A stretch of 64,000 nucleotides of DNA from Nannobrachium achirus (lineage: Eukaryota; Chordata; Actinopteri; Myctophiformes; Myctophidae), in the NCBI GenBank assembly GCA_963921795.1, contig OY997651.1, positions 55,694,142-55,758,141 of the forward strand. Direction: 5' to 3'. The position numbers and the translations under genes were made by a program. Numbering within the stretch: the first letter of the stretch is position 1; every line of letters starts with the position of its first letter. Below the pieces are notes generated by a model. That model saw nothing but the letters and a program-made list of their open reading frames with translations. It had not been told where the DNA came from and searched no databases. Positions 54,414-64,000 of this stretch are shown here, piece by piece.

Positions 54414-54415
<2 letters not shown>

Positions 54416-54473
<58 letters not shown>
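54416..54473. repeat. (TA)n microsatellite
   Basis: About 28 TA units immediately outside the right end of the TIR element; a shorter run (49072-49084) abuts the left end. Confidence 0.95.
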
Positions 54474-54475
<2 letters not shown>

Positions 54476-54900
54476 TTTATATATATTTATATTTCTTTCC
54501 ATGCATTAGCCCCAAATGCAATAGCCCCAAAATATAGGCTTTTTAACTGTCCCTCAAGAGTGCCTTGGTCTAACTGTTTTTGCATCAATTTTGTCACCTG
54601 GCTACCAAAGAGATTTTTACTCTACAGCCAAACAGATGCACTCCTTACCCTCTGTTTTCTACATGTTCTGGCATGGCTAGGGTTGCCACCTTTCAGAAAC
54701 TGAAATAAGGGACACCTCTTCCAGCCATGCGGTGGCCTGCGTTCCGGGCTCGCTACACTGCCGCGTGCCGGGAAAAATGTTTTTAGTTCCGAAACCCTAA
54801 AATACATAGAATAGTTATAACTAACACACAATATTGTGTAAGCTTTTTGCAGTTTGAAATCGGCAATTGTTTCCAAAATATGAACATTTTAATTGTATGA
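54474..54900. other. Non-coding stretch with a MITE-like end
   Basis: At 54675 GGCTAGGGTTGCCACCTTTC resembles the start of a common fish MITE, but its other end was not found. No gene seen. Confidence 0.4.
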
Positions 54901-54904
54901 ACAT

Positions 54905-54951
54905 CCTACCTGACCTGGCGGAGTCCCGTGCTCCGAGGAGCATTTTTCTAG
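54905..54951 (+). mobile_element. Helitron-like 3' terminus
   Basis: CCTACCTGACCTGGCGGAG, then a perfect hairpin TGCTCC-GA-GGAGCA (54929-54942), then TTTTT and CTAG, followed by T. This is the expected hairpin plus CTRR arrangement. The 5' end (TC...) was not located, so this may be a truncated copy. Confidence 0.55.
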
Positions 54952-55068
54952 TTAATATATATTTTGTCAGGTCATTCAAGATGTGTTGTTGAAATGTTTC
55001 AAAAATAAAATGTTCAAATTCAAAGACATTTAGAAAAATGGCAACGTGCCACATTGCAACACAGTAGC

Positions 55069-55360
55069 TGCGTTTACATGACAGCTTCATTCCAATCTGA
55101 TCTAAATAAACCCGATTGAAGGTATTGGATCAAGTGTTTACATGGGGTGAGATCAATCCGATCAGGTGTTTACATGTGCCCACTTTTAAATCGGGTTGTG
55201 ACGCAAATGATTAAATAGATTTCCCTGTAAACATTAATAATAATAACAATAATAATGGAGCCTAATGCAAATGCACAGCCCCACCAAAGTGAAAAAATAA
55301 GCTGCAATGCTCTTTTAATTAGATTATTGGGGATGTGCGTTGTTCTGTTTACATGTAGAC
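55069..55360. mobile_element. Probable hAT-type MITE with TTTACATG words
   Basis: Begins TAGCTGCGTTTACATGACAG. GTTTACATG recurs several times and CTGTTTACATGTAGAC lies near the end. Ends and target duplication are not resolved. Confidence 0.35.
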
Positions 55361-55805
55361 CTATTAGGCCTATATTATAATTTTTATAATCATCACATGA
55401 CATCACTTATAGGCTAAACAATCCATATTTGCGCCCAACGGCCCATAGAACATAATAGGCTTCCTGGACAAGTGCATTCACGATAATCAATCAATGCCTA
55501 TGTGGCAATGTGGCAATGCCTATGCGGTATGCGCCTGGAACAGTAGGCCAGCGGGCGCCCCAAGACAAAGCGAATTTAGCCTGTTTCCATTAAACTGATG
55601 AAATGCGATTCTTGGGAGATCCTGCCTGAGTTCGTCTGACGGACGTGCTGTAAATACTTCCCGCGGGCTTGCACACAGTGCACAGAGCTCGGATGGGGCT
55701 GATTTTTTTTTTCAGACCGAGAGTACGTGAGCACTGCTGTGACTCGCTGCACACTCATCTGACCCAGAGCCGGTCGTGACGCACCGCCGCGGAGAAGTTG
55801 CGCCC

Positions 55806-56101
55806 AAGCCCCCAGAACCCAGGGCTAGATTTGAAGCAACCCCGATGGTGGCCAAAGTTGGAACTGCAGCCTAAACGCGCATTTTGGCCCCGCCCCCTCC
55901 ACTCCAGACAATCCTTCCTCTGAGCGGAGAGCAGCGTGACGTCATTTTGGAACCAGAGCTGGTTCCAATTTCCCCCAGAATGCACCTGGATTAGCTACAT
56001 GCTAGCACGTAGCCGTTGCTTCAAAACGCCACTGAGCACTTGCATTGAAATGATAGGGGGGGCGGGGCTCGTCCGCTCTCTATTTTATATATACTCTATG
56101 G
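55806..56101. mobile_element. 296-bp insertion with 8-bp target duplication TTGCGCCC
   Basis: TTGCGCCC at 55798-55805 and 56102-56109. The partner segment reads AAGGTGCGCCCGGCGG uninterrupted (60138 and 61285). It starts AAGCCCCCAGAACCC and ends ATATATACTCTATGG, with no inverted termini or A tail seen. The 8-bp duplication suggests hAT, but a SINE-type insertion is not excluded. Confidence 0.7.
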
Positions 56102-56202
56102 TTGCGCCCGACGGGGGAACAGAGGAAGCGGGCGGCCGACCCGCAGCCGGGTTGAGTACTCCGGGCAGACTGCATCCTGCAACGTCGCAGATGCGAGCTG
56201 CT

Positions 56203-56230
56203 GTGAGCTTGTAGATCGGCCACTTTTGGC
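56203..56230. repeat. Half-copy of the dispersed hairpin
   Basis: TGTGAGCTTGTAGATCGGCC followed by ACTTTTGG, that is, only a right arm. Identical half-copies lie at about 60311 and 61458 in the partner segment. Confidence 0.8.
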
Positions 56231-57823
56231 ACGGCAACACGGTGTGATGACGAAGGGTCACTTTGTGTGTAACAACCGGTTTGTTTTGTAGGCTAACACT
56301 ATACAATGGAGGTTAATTAAGCGGCGGGGGAAAGTGTTATAGGAGGACGATATGGACCAGAACGTCATAATTTATTCGCATTTATTATCTGACCCGTTTC
56401 CATTCACAAATGCGCATTTAGTTCATTCGATAAAGCCTTAAAATCCACCTCCTCCAAGCGGATATTTTTTTTTGCAGATAATGAAAGTTTATTCGCATTT
56501 TGAAGTGTTTCCATGAAAAAGATTTTGCGAATAAGCCTTAAATGCGCATTAAGAGGCTTTATGGAAACGCCAGTAATGATACAATTTGTAATCAAAGTAA
56601 TTTGCTACATTTTCTCTATTTTTAATAATTCTGTGCAATTTTTCCACAAAACACTAAAACAAACTAATGTACATTTGTCTGCTATTTGTCTGGGTTGTTG
56701 TCTATATGTCTGTCTGCTATCAAGTGGGATAACATTAAAGATAGCTGAGCACATCTCTCTTTCAATTGCTTCACAATGTTATTCATGACTTGGCCCACAT
56801 TCAACACAAATGGCTTTTTACAGAAAATAAACTTGTGACAGTATAGTTATGGCTAAGGAAAATCAAATCAAATCAAACAATCTACTTAAAATAGATTCCC
56901 AGACTGTTTAGCTAGCAAATGGCTAATGATGCAGTTGTACACAGAGCTACAGTAAACCGTCTCTCTTTCATTTGAGTTGCCTTAGGCCTACAATGCTGTT
57001 TTGGGTATGCTAATTAGTCGGGCAGAGCCACTAGTAAAAAATAATAATACATAAAAATAAAAAAACTGTGATTTCAGTGGCCGCTTTCAAGATGTTTTGG
57101 CCATTATCTCTGGAACGGAAGGTCCAATCTACTCAGTTTAAAGCTTGTTGGATGCGTGAATTCGAGGACACACGAGCCGGAGTTTGAGTATCACTGCATT
57201 AGACTCTCGTGCCGGCACTGCCAGTCAGTCAGTCCCTGGCACTCGTTGGAGGTGTCCTCCTACACATGGGCGCATGCAGCCAGCTGGGTGGCAGGCGACG
57301 GCTGGGAGAGCGCTGACATTTTGGCATGGAATACATTTTGACCAAAACTAGACTGCACTCTGTCGAGGTGCCAACTTGGTCAAGGTGCACTCGTGGCCTA
57401 CTTGTTGTGACAGTGGATTGGTTTCATCTAGCAAGGTGAGAATCAGTCGCGTGCAGAGATAATTGGAGGGATAGGTGCTTAAGTCTGAAAGGGGCACTTT
57501 TTTTGGGGGCTAAATATCCATATTTTTTGGAGGCTAAATATACATATTTAGAGGAATATCGTATTTTGAAATAACACTAGGAATACAGGATTATACTCAG
57601 GGGTGCACATAACTTTTGTGGGCTAGCACATGAAGGCTACAGTGCAAGCGTGTCAGTGCTGATGTGCAACAGTGCTATATGAATATTTTTGGTGCATTTA
57701 AAAGCAATGAATAGATGAAGAACTGACTGCAGTGCAGACTGTAGACTGCAGACTGTTCTTAGACCAACAGGGGTCTGCAGCTTGGCTGGCACTGGCAAGC
57801 AGCTGTCAGCCTGTCACTGATCT

Positions 57824-58072
57824 TGTGCCCGGGTAGCCCTAGCTCAGTCGGTAGAGCTCTCGCCTTAGTACCGCAAGGTTCGATTCCGGGCACTGCCAAC
57901 TCAGCGTATGAGTAGCACGGCTTGTCAAGTTGTGCGGCAAGTACTGGGAGCTGATGGTAGGTGTGGCACTCCACCTCAGCAGTCCATCTCCCAGGGGTCT
58001 AGCACATTGTAACGGGGACAGACTCCCGCGTGTTACCGGCTGATACTGACAATAAGCCACTCCCGACCTACT
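57824..58072 (+). mobile_element. tRNA-derived SINE with empty-site partner
   Basis: Flanked by TGATCT (57818-57823 and 58073-58078); the partner reads CACTGATCTGGTTAAG at 63015 without it. Near the start are TAGCTCAGTCGGTAGAGC (A box) and AGGTTCGATTCCGGGC (B box), tRNA-like but with no full cloverleaf. The tRNA-unrelated body ends without a poly-A tail. Confidence 0.85.
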
Positions 58073-58213
58073 TGATCTGGTTAAGAATCAGGAATTATTG
58101 ATTATCAATGAGAGAGAGGGCCTCCATCCATTCATTGATTGAATGCGAGTGGACATGTGCCGGCAAGGTTTCGATTGTGCATATACTTCGCTGCGCGTGG
58201 TATCGCGCACCAA

Positions 58214-58281
58214 AAATAGCCGATCTACAAGCTCAGAACATGTCGCGGCGCGACGCGTTGTGAGCTTGTAGGTCGGCTATA
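58214..58281. repeat. Dispersed hairpin
   Basis: Arms AATAGCCGATCTACAAGCTC and GAGCTTGTAGGTCGGCTAT around a CG-rich loop (TGTCGCGGCGCGACGCG). It lies in sequence not shared with the partner segment. Confidence 0.9.
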
Positions 58282-58355
58282 ATTAAGCAAGATCTTCTTT
58301 CTTCTACAGCCTGCAGGAACGCGGGCGGCAGGCTGTATTGATGTCTAGCCACCAA

Positions 58356-58422
58356 AAATAGCCGATCTACAGGCTCACAAAGTGTCGCTTCGCTTCGCGC
58401 TGTGAGCTTGTAAATCGGCTAT
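58356..58422. repeat. Dispersed hairpin
   Basis: Arms AATAGCCGATCTACAGGCTC / GAGCTTGTAAATCGGCTAT around a GTCGCTTCGCTTCGC loop. It is only 75 bp from the preceding hairpin and, like it, is followed by ATAATT. Confidence 0.9.
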
Positions 58423-58926
58423 AATTCTGTGTGCGCGCACTGCACGGCACTGCACGGCACTGCAGTTATTTCAACATAAATGTTGCATTCCAGTACAGTA
58501 CAGGAGAGTTAGAAAGAGGCAATTCTCTTGCATGTTGCCTTCTATTAGGGCACGGAGACTGGAGAGGGGGCTTTTGCGTTTATTTTCTTCACCATAGTAA
58601 AAGTAGTAAAAGGGCACTTTTTCTCTGACTGCCAAAAGGGCAGGTGCTCAAGCACCCTTTCATGTCTATGTCTGCACGTGCCTGGTGAGAATAGTTATAT
58701 ATACCAGCGAGGCTTGGCACACCACTTCCTGGTTTGATCACTGCCTTTGCTGCCGTTGCAACAAGACTTCTGCTTCATAGTTGTTGCAGAAACAGGAGTG
58801 AAATTAGCTGATAAGTTCAACATGTTGTGATCTTGCAGATCTGCTATTTTCAAAATGTTTCTAAATGATAATAACATGGATAACATTCAAGGTTTCTACC
58901 TGACCACAATAAGACAAAATACACAG

Positions 58927-58929
<3 letters not shown>

Positions 58930-58987
<58 letters not shown>

Positions 58988-59025
58988 CGTGCGTGCCTCC
59001 GTGCGTGCATGCGTGCGTGCGTGTG
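58930..59025. repeat. (GT)n with GCGT tail
   Basis: About 26 GT units, then GCGTGCGT words. A worn hairpin (58802-58853, GATCTTGCAGATCTGC) precedes it, as at 42356-42507. Confidence 0.95.
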
Positions 59026-59111
59026 TCAGTATCATTTCCTCTTCTTAAAGTTTCAACACAAAAGACGAGACAAACTTCCTTTCATGAATCTCAGTATGAT
59101 GTGTGTGGTAA

Positions 59112-59320
59112 AGGGGGGGGGATAGGAGGGGGAGGAGGGGGGAAGGAGGTGACTGTGTGTCTGTGTTAGTATACATGCTTTCTTTTATTTCTGCGCATCT
59201 GGGGTGGCGGGGGGGGGGGGGGGGGGGGTGGGAGGGAGGGTGGAGAGGTTGGCGGGTTTGGAGTGGAGGGGGTGAGGGTGAGGTGAGGGGGGTTGGAGGG
59301 GTGGAAGCGGGAAGGGGGTG
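59112..59320. repeat. G-rich low-complexity tract
   Basis: Several G runs of 4-20 bases on the plus strand (longest at about 59211-59228). Strong G-quadruplex potential; the proline-rich minus frame is an artefact. Confidence 0.85.
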
Positions 59321-59497
59321 ATTGTGTATCTGTGTTTGTACATGATTCCTTGTATTTCTGTGGTGGCGCTGGCGTGTGCTGGTGCTGCTCTGTGTTCACA
59401 CGGCGCTGCTTGGCGGCGATGTCCTCCATTAGAGCAGGGATACTCAAACTTCTGAACTTGTCTTCCACATTAGAAAAATGTCAAGGGGCCACGAGCC

Positions 59498-60643
59498 AGT
59501 TGATAAAATGACTTGATAACTTCTTTATTTTATTTGCTTTATCTCCACATAACATACCGGTATGAAAAGACAAGTGCAATGTGCATATTATGTTATGGCT
59601 TGGAATTCCATGTATATTCCGACAATAGCCATGTTTCCATAAACCTATTCGAATTAGGGAAGCGAATTATCAGAAATGCATATTAAGACACTTTTTTGTC
59701 TTATTTTGTATTTTTTTTTGGGGGGGGGACAGTAGACTTTGATAGGACAGTAGACTGATAGGAAATGAGGGGGAGAGATGGGGAGTGACATGCGGCAAAG
59801 GTCGGCCGGAACGGGAATTGAACCGGCGACGCCGTCACGCATCAATGCCTATGTGGCAATGCCTATGCGGTATGCGCCTGGACCAGTAGGCCAGCGGGCG
59901 CCCCAAGACAAAGCGAATTTAGCCTGTTTCCATTAAACTGATGAAATGCGATTCTTGGGAGATCCTGCCTGGGTCCGTCTGACTGACGTGCTGTAAATAC
60001 TTCCCGCGGGCTTGCACACAGTGCACAGAGCTCGGATGGGGCAGATTTTTTTTTCAGACCGAGAGACGTGAGCACTGCTGTGACTTGCTGCACACTCATC
60101 CCGACCCAGAGCCGGTCGTGACGCACCGCCGCGGAGAAGGTGCGCCCGGCGGGGGAACAGAGCAAGCGACCCCGGCCAGGGGGGTGGCGGGGGAACAGAG
60201 CAAGCGACCCAGGCTGGGGGGCGGCCCCGAGCCGAGGCGGCCAACCCGCCGCCGGGTTGAGTATACTCCAGGCAGACTACATCCTGCAGCGTCGCAGATG
60301 CGAACTGCTGTGAGCTTGTAGATCGGCCACTTTTGGCACGGCAACACGTTGTGATGACGAAGGGTCACTCTACTGTGTGTAACAACCGGTTTGTTTTGTA
60401 GGCTAACACTATACAATGGAGGTTAATTAAGCGGCGGAGGAAAGTGTTATAGGAGGACGATATGGACCAGAACGTCATAATTTATATGCATTTATTGTCT
60501 GACCCGTTTTCATTCACAAATGCGCATTTAGTTTATTCGATAAAGCCTTAAAATCCGCCTCCTCCAAGCGGATAATTTTTTTTGCAGATAATGAAAGTTT
60601 ATTCGCATTTTGAAGTGTTTCCATGAAAAAGATTTCGCGAATA
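59498..60643. repeat. 1,147-bp tandem duplication, unit 1
   Basis: Offset 1,146-1,147 bp to unit 2; the only change I see is one extra G in a G run. Junction GAATAAGTTGATAAAATG at 60640-60657, with AG shared between the break ends. Confidence 0.95.
59715..59905 (-). mobile_element. tRNA-derived SINE (unit 1)
   Basis: Minus strand: head GGGCGCCCGCTGGCCTACTG, then GTCGCCGGTTCAATTCCCG (B box), then CCTTTGCCGCATGTCACTCC and a pyrimidine-rich tail, a layout I know from fish SINEs. The copy in unit 2 is at 60862-61052. Segment 1 keeps only the head (about 55490-55565). Confidence 0.7.
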
Positions 60644-61790
60644 AGTTGATAAAATGACTTGATAACTTCTTTATTTTATTTGCTTTATCTCCACATAACA
60701 TACCGGTATGAAAAGACAAGTGCAATGTGCATATTATGTTATGGCTTGGAATTCCATGTATATTCCGACAATAGCCATGTTTCCATAAACCTATTCGAAT
60801 TAGGGAAGCGAATTATCAGAAATGCATATTAAGACACTTTTTTGTCTTATTTTGTATTTTTTTTTGGGGGGGGGGACAGTAGACTTTGATAGGACAGTAG
60901 ACTGATAGGAAATGAGGGGGAGAGATGGGGAGTGACATGCGGCAAAGGTCGGCCGGAACGGGAATTGAACCGGCGACGCCGTCACGCATCAATGCCTATG
61001 TGGCAATGCCTATGCGGTATGCGCCTGGACCAGTAGGCCAGCGGGCGCCCCAAGACAAAGCGAATTTAGCCTGTTTCCATTAAACTGATGAAATGCGATT
61101 CTTGGGAGATCCTGCCTGGGTCCGTCTGACTGACGTGCTGTAAATACTTCCCGCGGGCTTGCACACAGTGCACAGAGCTCGGATGGGGCAGATTTTTTTT
61201 TCAGACCGAGAGACGTGAGCACTGCTGTGACTTGCTGCACACTCATCCCGACCCAGAGCCGGTCGTGACGCACCGCCGCGGAGAAGGTGCGCCCGGCGGG
61301 GGAACAGAGCAAGCGACCCCGGCCAGGGGGGTGGCGGGGGAACAGAGCAAGCGACCCAGGCTGGGGGGCGGCCCCGAGCCGAGGCGGCCAACCCGCCGCC
61401 GGGTTGAGTATACTCCAGGCAGACTACATCCTGCAGCGTCGCAGATGCGAACTGCTGTGAGCTTGTAGATCGGCCACTTTTGGCACGGCAACACGTTGTG
61501 ATGACGAAGGGTCACTCTACTGTGTGTAACAACCGGTTTGTTTTGTAGGCTAACACTATACAATGGAGGTTAATTAAGCGGCGGAGGAAAGTGTTATAGG
61601 AGGACGATATGGACCAGAACGTCATAATTTATATGCATTTATTGTCTGACCCGTTTTCATTCACAAATGCGCATTTAGTTTATTCGATAAAGCCTTAAAA
61701 TCCGCCTCCTCCAAGCGGATAATTTTTTTTGCAGATAATGAAAGTTTATTCGCATTTTGAAGTGTTTCCATGAAAAAGATTTCGCGAATA
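60644..61790. repeat. 1,147-bp tandem duplication, unit 2
   Basis: Near-identical to unit 1. The paralogous segment at 55490-56530 has a single copy, so the duplication is derived (or an assembly artefact). Confidence 0.95.
60862..61052 (-). mobile_element. tRNA-derived SINE (unit 2)
   Basis: Duplicate of the SINE at 59715-59905 carried by the tandem duplication, not a second insertion. Confidence 0.7.
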
Positions 61791-62390
61791 AGACTTAAAT
61801 GCGCATTAAGAGGCTTTATGGAAACACCAGTAATGACACAATTTGTAATCAAAGTCATTTGCTACATTTTCTCTCTTTTTAATAATTATGTGCAATAAGC
61901 ATATTCCACACAAACACTAAAACAAACTAATGTACATTTGTCTGCTATTTGTCTGGGTTGTTGTCTATACGTCTGTCTGCTATCAAGTGGGATAACATTA
62001 AAGATAGCTGAGCACATCTCTCTTTCAATTGCTTCACAATGTTATTTATGACTTGGCCCACATTCAACACAATGGCTTTTTACAGAAAATAAACTTGTGA
62101 CAGTAGATAGTTATGGCTAAGGAAAATCAAATCAAATCAAACAATCTACTTAAAATAGATTCCCAGACTTTAGCTAGCTAATGATGCAGTTGTACACAGA
62201 GCTACAGTAAACCATTTCTCTGTCATTAGATGTGCGTTAGGTCTACAATGCCGTTTTGGGTATGCTAATTAGTCGGGCAGAGCCACTAGTAAAAAAATAA
62301 GAAAAATAAAAAATCTTGTTATAAAAAAGCTTGTTGGATGCGTGAATTCGAGGACACATGGGCCGGAGTTTGAGTATCACTGCATTAGAC

Positions 62391-63238
62391 TCTCGTGCCG
62401 GCACTGCCAGTCAGTCAGTCCCTGGCGCGCTCGTTGGCGGTGGCGCTCGTTGGAGGTGTCCTCCTACACGGCGGGCGCATGCAGCCAGCTGGGTGGCAGG
62501 CAACGGCTGGGAGAACGCTGACGTTTTGGCAAGGAATCAACTTTGACCAAAACTAGACTGCACTCTGTTGAGGTGACAACTTTGTCAAGGTGCACTCGTG
62601 GCCTACTTGTGACAGTGGATTGGTTTCATCTAGCAAGGTGAGAATCAGTCGCGTGCAGAGATAATTGGAGGGGCAGGTGCTCAAGTCTGAAAGGGGCACT
62701 TTTTTTGGGGGGGGGGGGGGGTGTCTTTTTTGGCACATAAATATCCATATTTAGAGGAATATCGTATTTTGAAATAACACTAGGAATACAGGATTATACT
62801 CAGGGGTGCACATAACTTTTGTGGGCTAGCACATGAAGGCTAATGCAAGCGTGTCAGTGCTGATGTGCAACAGTGCTATATGAATATTCTTGGTGCATTT
62901 AAAAGCAATGAATAGATGAAGAACTGACTGCAGTGCAGACTGTAGACTGCAGACTGTTCTTAGACCAACGGGGGTCTGCAGCTTGGCTGGCACTGGCAGG
63001 CAGCTGTCAGCCTGTCACTGATCTGGTTAAGAATCAGGAATTATTGATTATCGATGAGAGAGAGGGCCTCCATCCAGCGCCGGAGGAGACAGAAACGCCG
63101 CTGTAGGCAAGCACCGTCGGAGCCCCCCCCCCCCCCCGCGCGCGAATCGGCCCGCATCGCCGGTGGGTTTTCTAATCGAAACGTTAACATGGGACATTTA
63201 ACATAGGGCGCTTCACAAAGTAAAGTGTCCATAACCAA
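62391..63238. other. Flank shared with segment 1, then unique non-coding
   Basis: 62391-63075 matches 57205-58140. Beyond it is a GC-rich patch with a C run (63123-63137). No gene seen. Confidence 0.6.
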
Positions 63239-63320
63239 TAGGTTTGCTAAGTGTTGTAATCATTAACAAAAACGAATAGCGCTATTTGTTTTTGTTAATT
63301 ACAACACTTAGCAAACCTAT
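63239..63320. repeat. 82-bp near-perfect palindrome
   Basis: Starts ATAGGTTTGCTAAGTGTTGT and ends with the inverse, centred on TAGCGCTA. Arms of about 40 bp with one or two mismatches or a 1-nt gap. It could extrude as a cruciform. Confidence 0.9.
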
Positions 63321-64000
63321 ATTAACCAACTCCTCAAATGAAATAAGAAAAGTCCAATCTCTCTCCAACACACAAAGGTTAAGTCAGCACTCAGCACAGC
63401 CGCGTTGTGCATATACTGTAACCACACAAGCACATGACACACAAACTGTGTGCAGCCAGCAGCAGTCAGCAAGTTGACCACAGCAGCAAATAAAACAAAT
63501 AATAATGGGCAGCTGCCAGCCAGGCTTACCTTTCAGAAATGAACACGGCAGGCATTACTGTAATGAGCCTCTGAAAATCCTCTTGTATAATCATCCTTGC
63601 GGGTTGCGGCTGCACTTGGTTTTGGGTAAATTAATTCCTCTAACTCTGTGTGCCCTTCTCTGGTCTCTGGACACCGTGGACTCACAGCCTGATTATCTTT
63701 ATAGTTAGTCTTTTTGACATGTTTGCTATTTATATTCATTCGCTATTACTACCTGTCAGTGGTTCCTGTTTACTTCAGTTCAGACTTGGCGGGTGGGTGT
63801 GTGTTTACCAGGGCAGGGCTGCTGCTTGGCCATTACGTGGGCGCCTCTCCCTCCCCCGAGGCGGCTTCAGAGGCAGTGATTGGCACATTTATTAGCTGCA
63901 CGCAGGTTGGCCAACACTGCCACTGCCCGTTTTTCTTTTTTTTTTCTTTCTTCCCTCCCTCGCTCGTCCCTTGCTCGCCCTCGCTCGTCCCTCGCTCGCC
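63321..64000. other. Non-coding window end with (CCCTCGCTCG)n
   Basis: No gene recognised. The last 45 bases are tandem CCCTCGCTCG/CCCTTGCTCG units preceded by a T/C-rich run, running into the window edge. Confidence 0.6.

Larger units (their letters stand above)
49085..54415. mobile_element. TIR element set in a TA microsatellite, carrying a minisatellite
   Basis: Left end CGTCACCTTATTAAAC (49085-49100) and right end its exact 16-bp inverse (54400-54415). Outside both ends lie TATATATA runs, so it inserted in or created a TA target. Near both ends ACTTAGGC motifs cluster: left near 49268, 49299, 49321, 49350; right near 54189, 54211, 54230, 54309, 54353, 54386, in both orientations. The middle is a 20-bp minisatellite interrupted by a LINE. 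Without the LINE it is about 1.9 kb and has no coding capacity. Superfamily unknown. Confidence 0.75.
55490..58140. repeat. Paralogous segment 1 (partner 59840-63075)
   Basis: Aligns with 59840-60645 / 60987-63075. It contains the right terminus of the hAT element (57182-57196) and the adjacent CATTAGAC. Differences: a 296-bp insertion at 55806-56101 and a SINE at 57824-58072 occur only here; the 1,147-bp tandem duplication only in the partner. No gene. Confidence 0.85.
59435..62382. mobile_element. hAT element with internal tandem duplication
   Basis: Ends CAGGGATACTCAAACTTC and the inverse of CAGTGATACTCAAACTCC. Flanked by CATTAGAG (59427-59434) and CATTAGAC (62383-62390), 7 of 8 identical. 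No transposase frame; it contains two SINE copies and two half-hairpins because of the 1,147-bp duplication. Confidence 0.8.

Noticed and set aside
49056-54675. CATGTTCTGGCAT on both sides of the TIR element, as a target duplication
   Set aside because: The two copies are not at the element boundaries (about 15 bp outside on the left, about 250 bp on the right); probably chance.
57838-57900. Possible tRNA gene (also 47367-47437, 59805-59905)
   Set aside because: A and B boxes are present but no complete cloverleaf or acceptor stem; surrounding sequence is SINE-like and one case has an empty paralogous site.

Overview
The window is vertebrate nuclear DNA, almost certainly from a teleost fish. 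The evidence is a CR1/Rex1-like LINE with a GATAC-repeat tail, TTAA-flanked palindromic MITEs of a kind common in fish, several hAT families with 8-bp target duplications, tRNA-headed SINEs, a retroelement Gag with CCHC knuckles, and long CA/GT, CTGT and TA microsatellites. I see no host protein-coding gene. The window is a nest of transposable elements and the segmental duplications they have ridden on.

Layout. 1-6968: a Tnp2-like (CACTA-type) DNA transposon on the minus strand, broken by a near-identical 3-kb tandem duplication that leaves one full (714 aa) and one C-terminally truncated transposase frame. 8036-9347: block X, which recurs at 41210-42440. 10032-14382: a hAT MITE holding a second, larger hAT element (10365-14287) with a broken transposase. 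15168-47108: four paralogous copies (A 15168-18733, B 19318-23650, C 24773-40600, D 43810-47108) of a roughly 4-kb unit made of MITEs, a 43-bp VNTR and LINE/SINE debris. Copy C has been blown open by TTAA-inserting elements, the largest (26500-37378) carrying a 747-bp foldback palindrome and a young LTR retrotransposon that encodes an intact Gag but no Pol.

47636-48350 is a 39-bp minisatellite. 49085-54415 is a DNA element with 16-bp terminal inverted repeats set in a TA microsatellite. It carries ACTTAGGC motifs near both ends and a 20-bp minisatellite, into which a full-length LINE with an intact 905-aa ORF has inserted. 55490-58140 and 59840-63075 are paralogous segments. The second contains a hAT element (59435-62382) with an internal 1,147-bp tandem duplication.

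Because the segments are paralogous, many insertions have an empty-site counterpart in the same window, so boundaries and target duplications can be read directly. The most unusual signal is a dispersed family of about 50-80-bp hairpins (core GATCTACAAGCTCACAA / TTGTGAGCTTGTAGATC). Individual copies differ in sequence, but the changes are often matched in both arms. All calls come from reading the sequence; no database search was possible.
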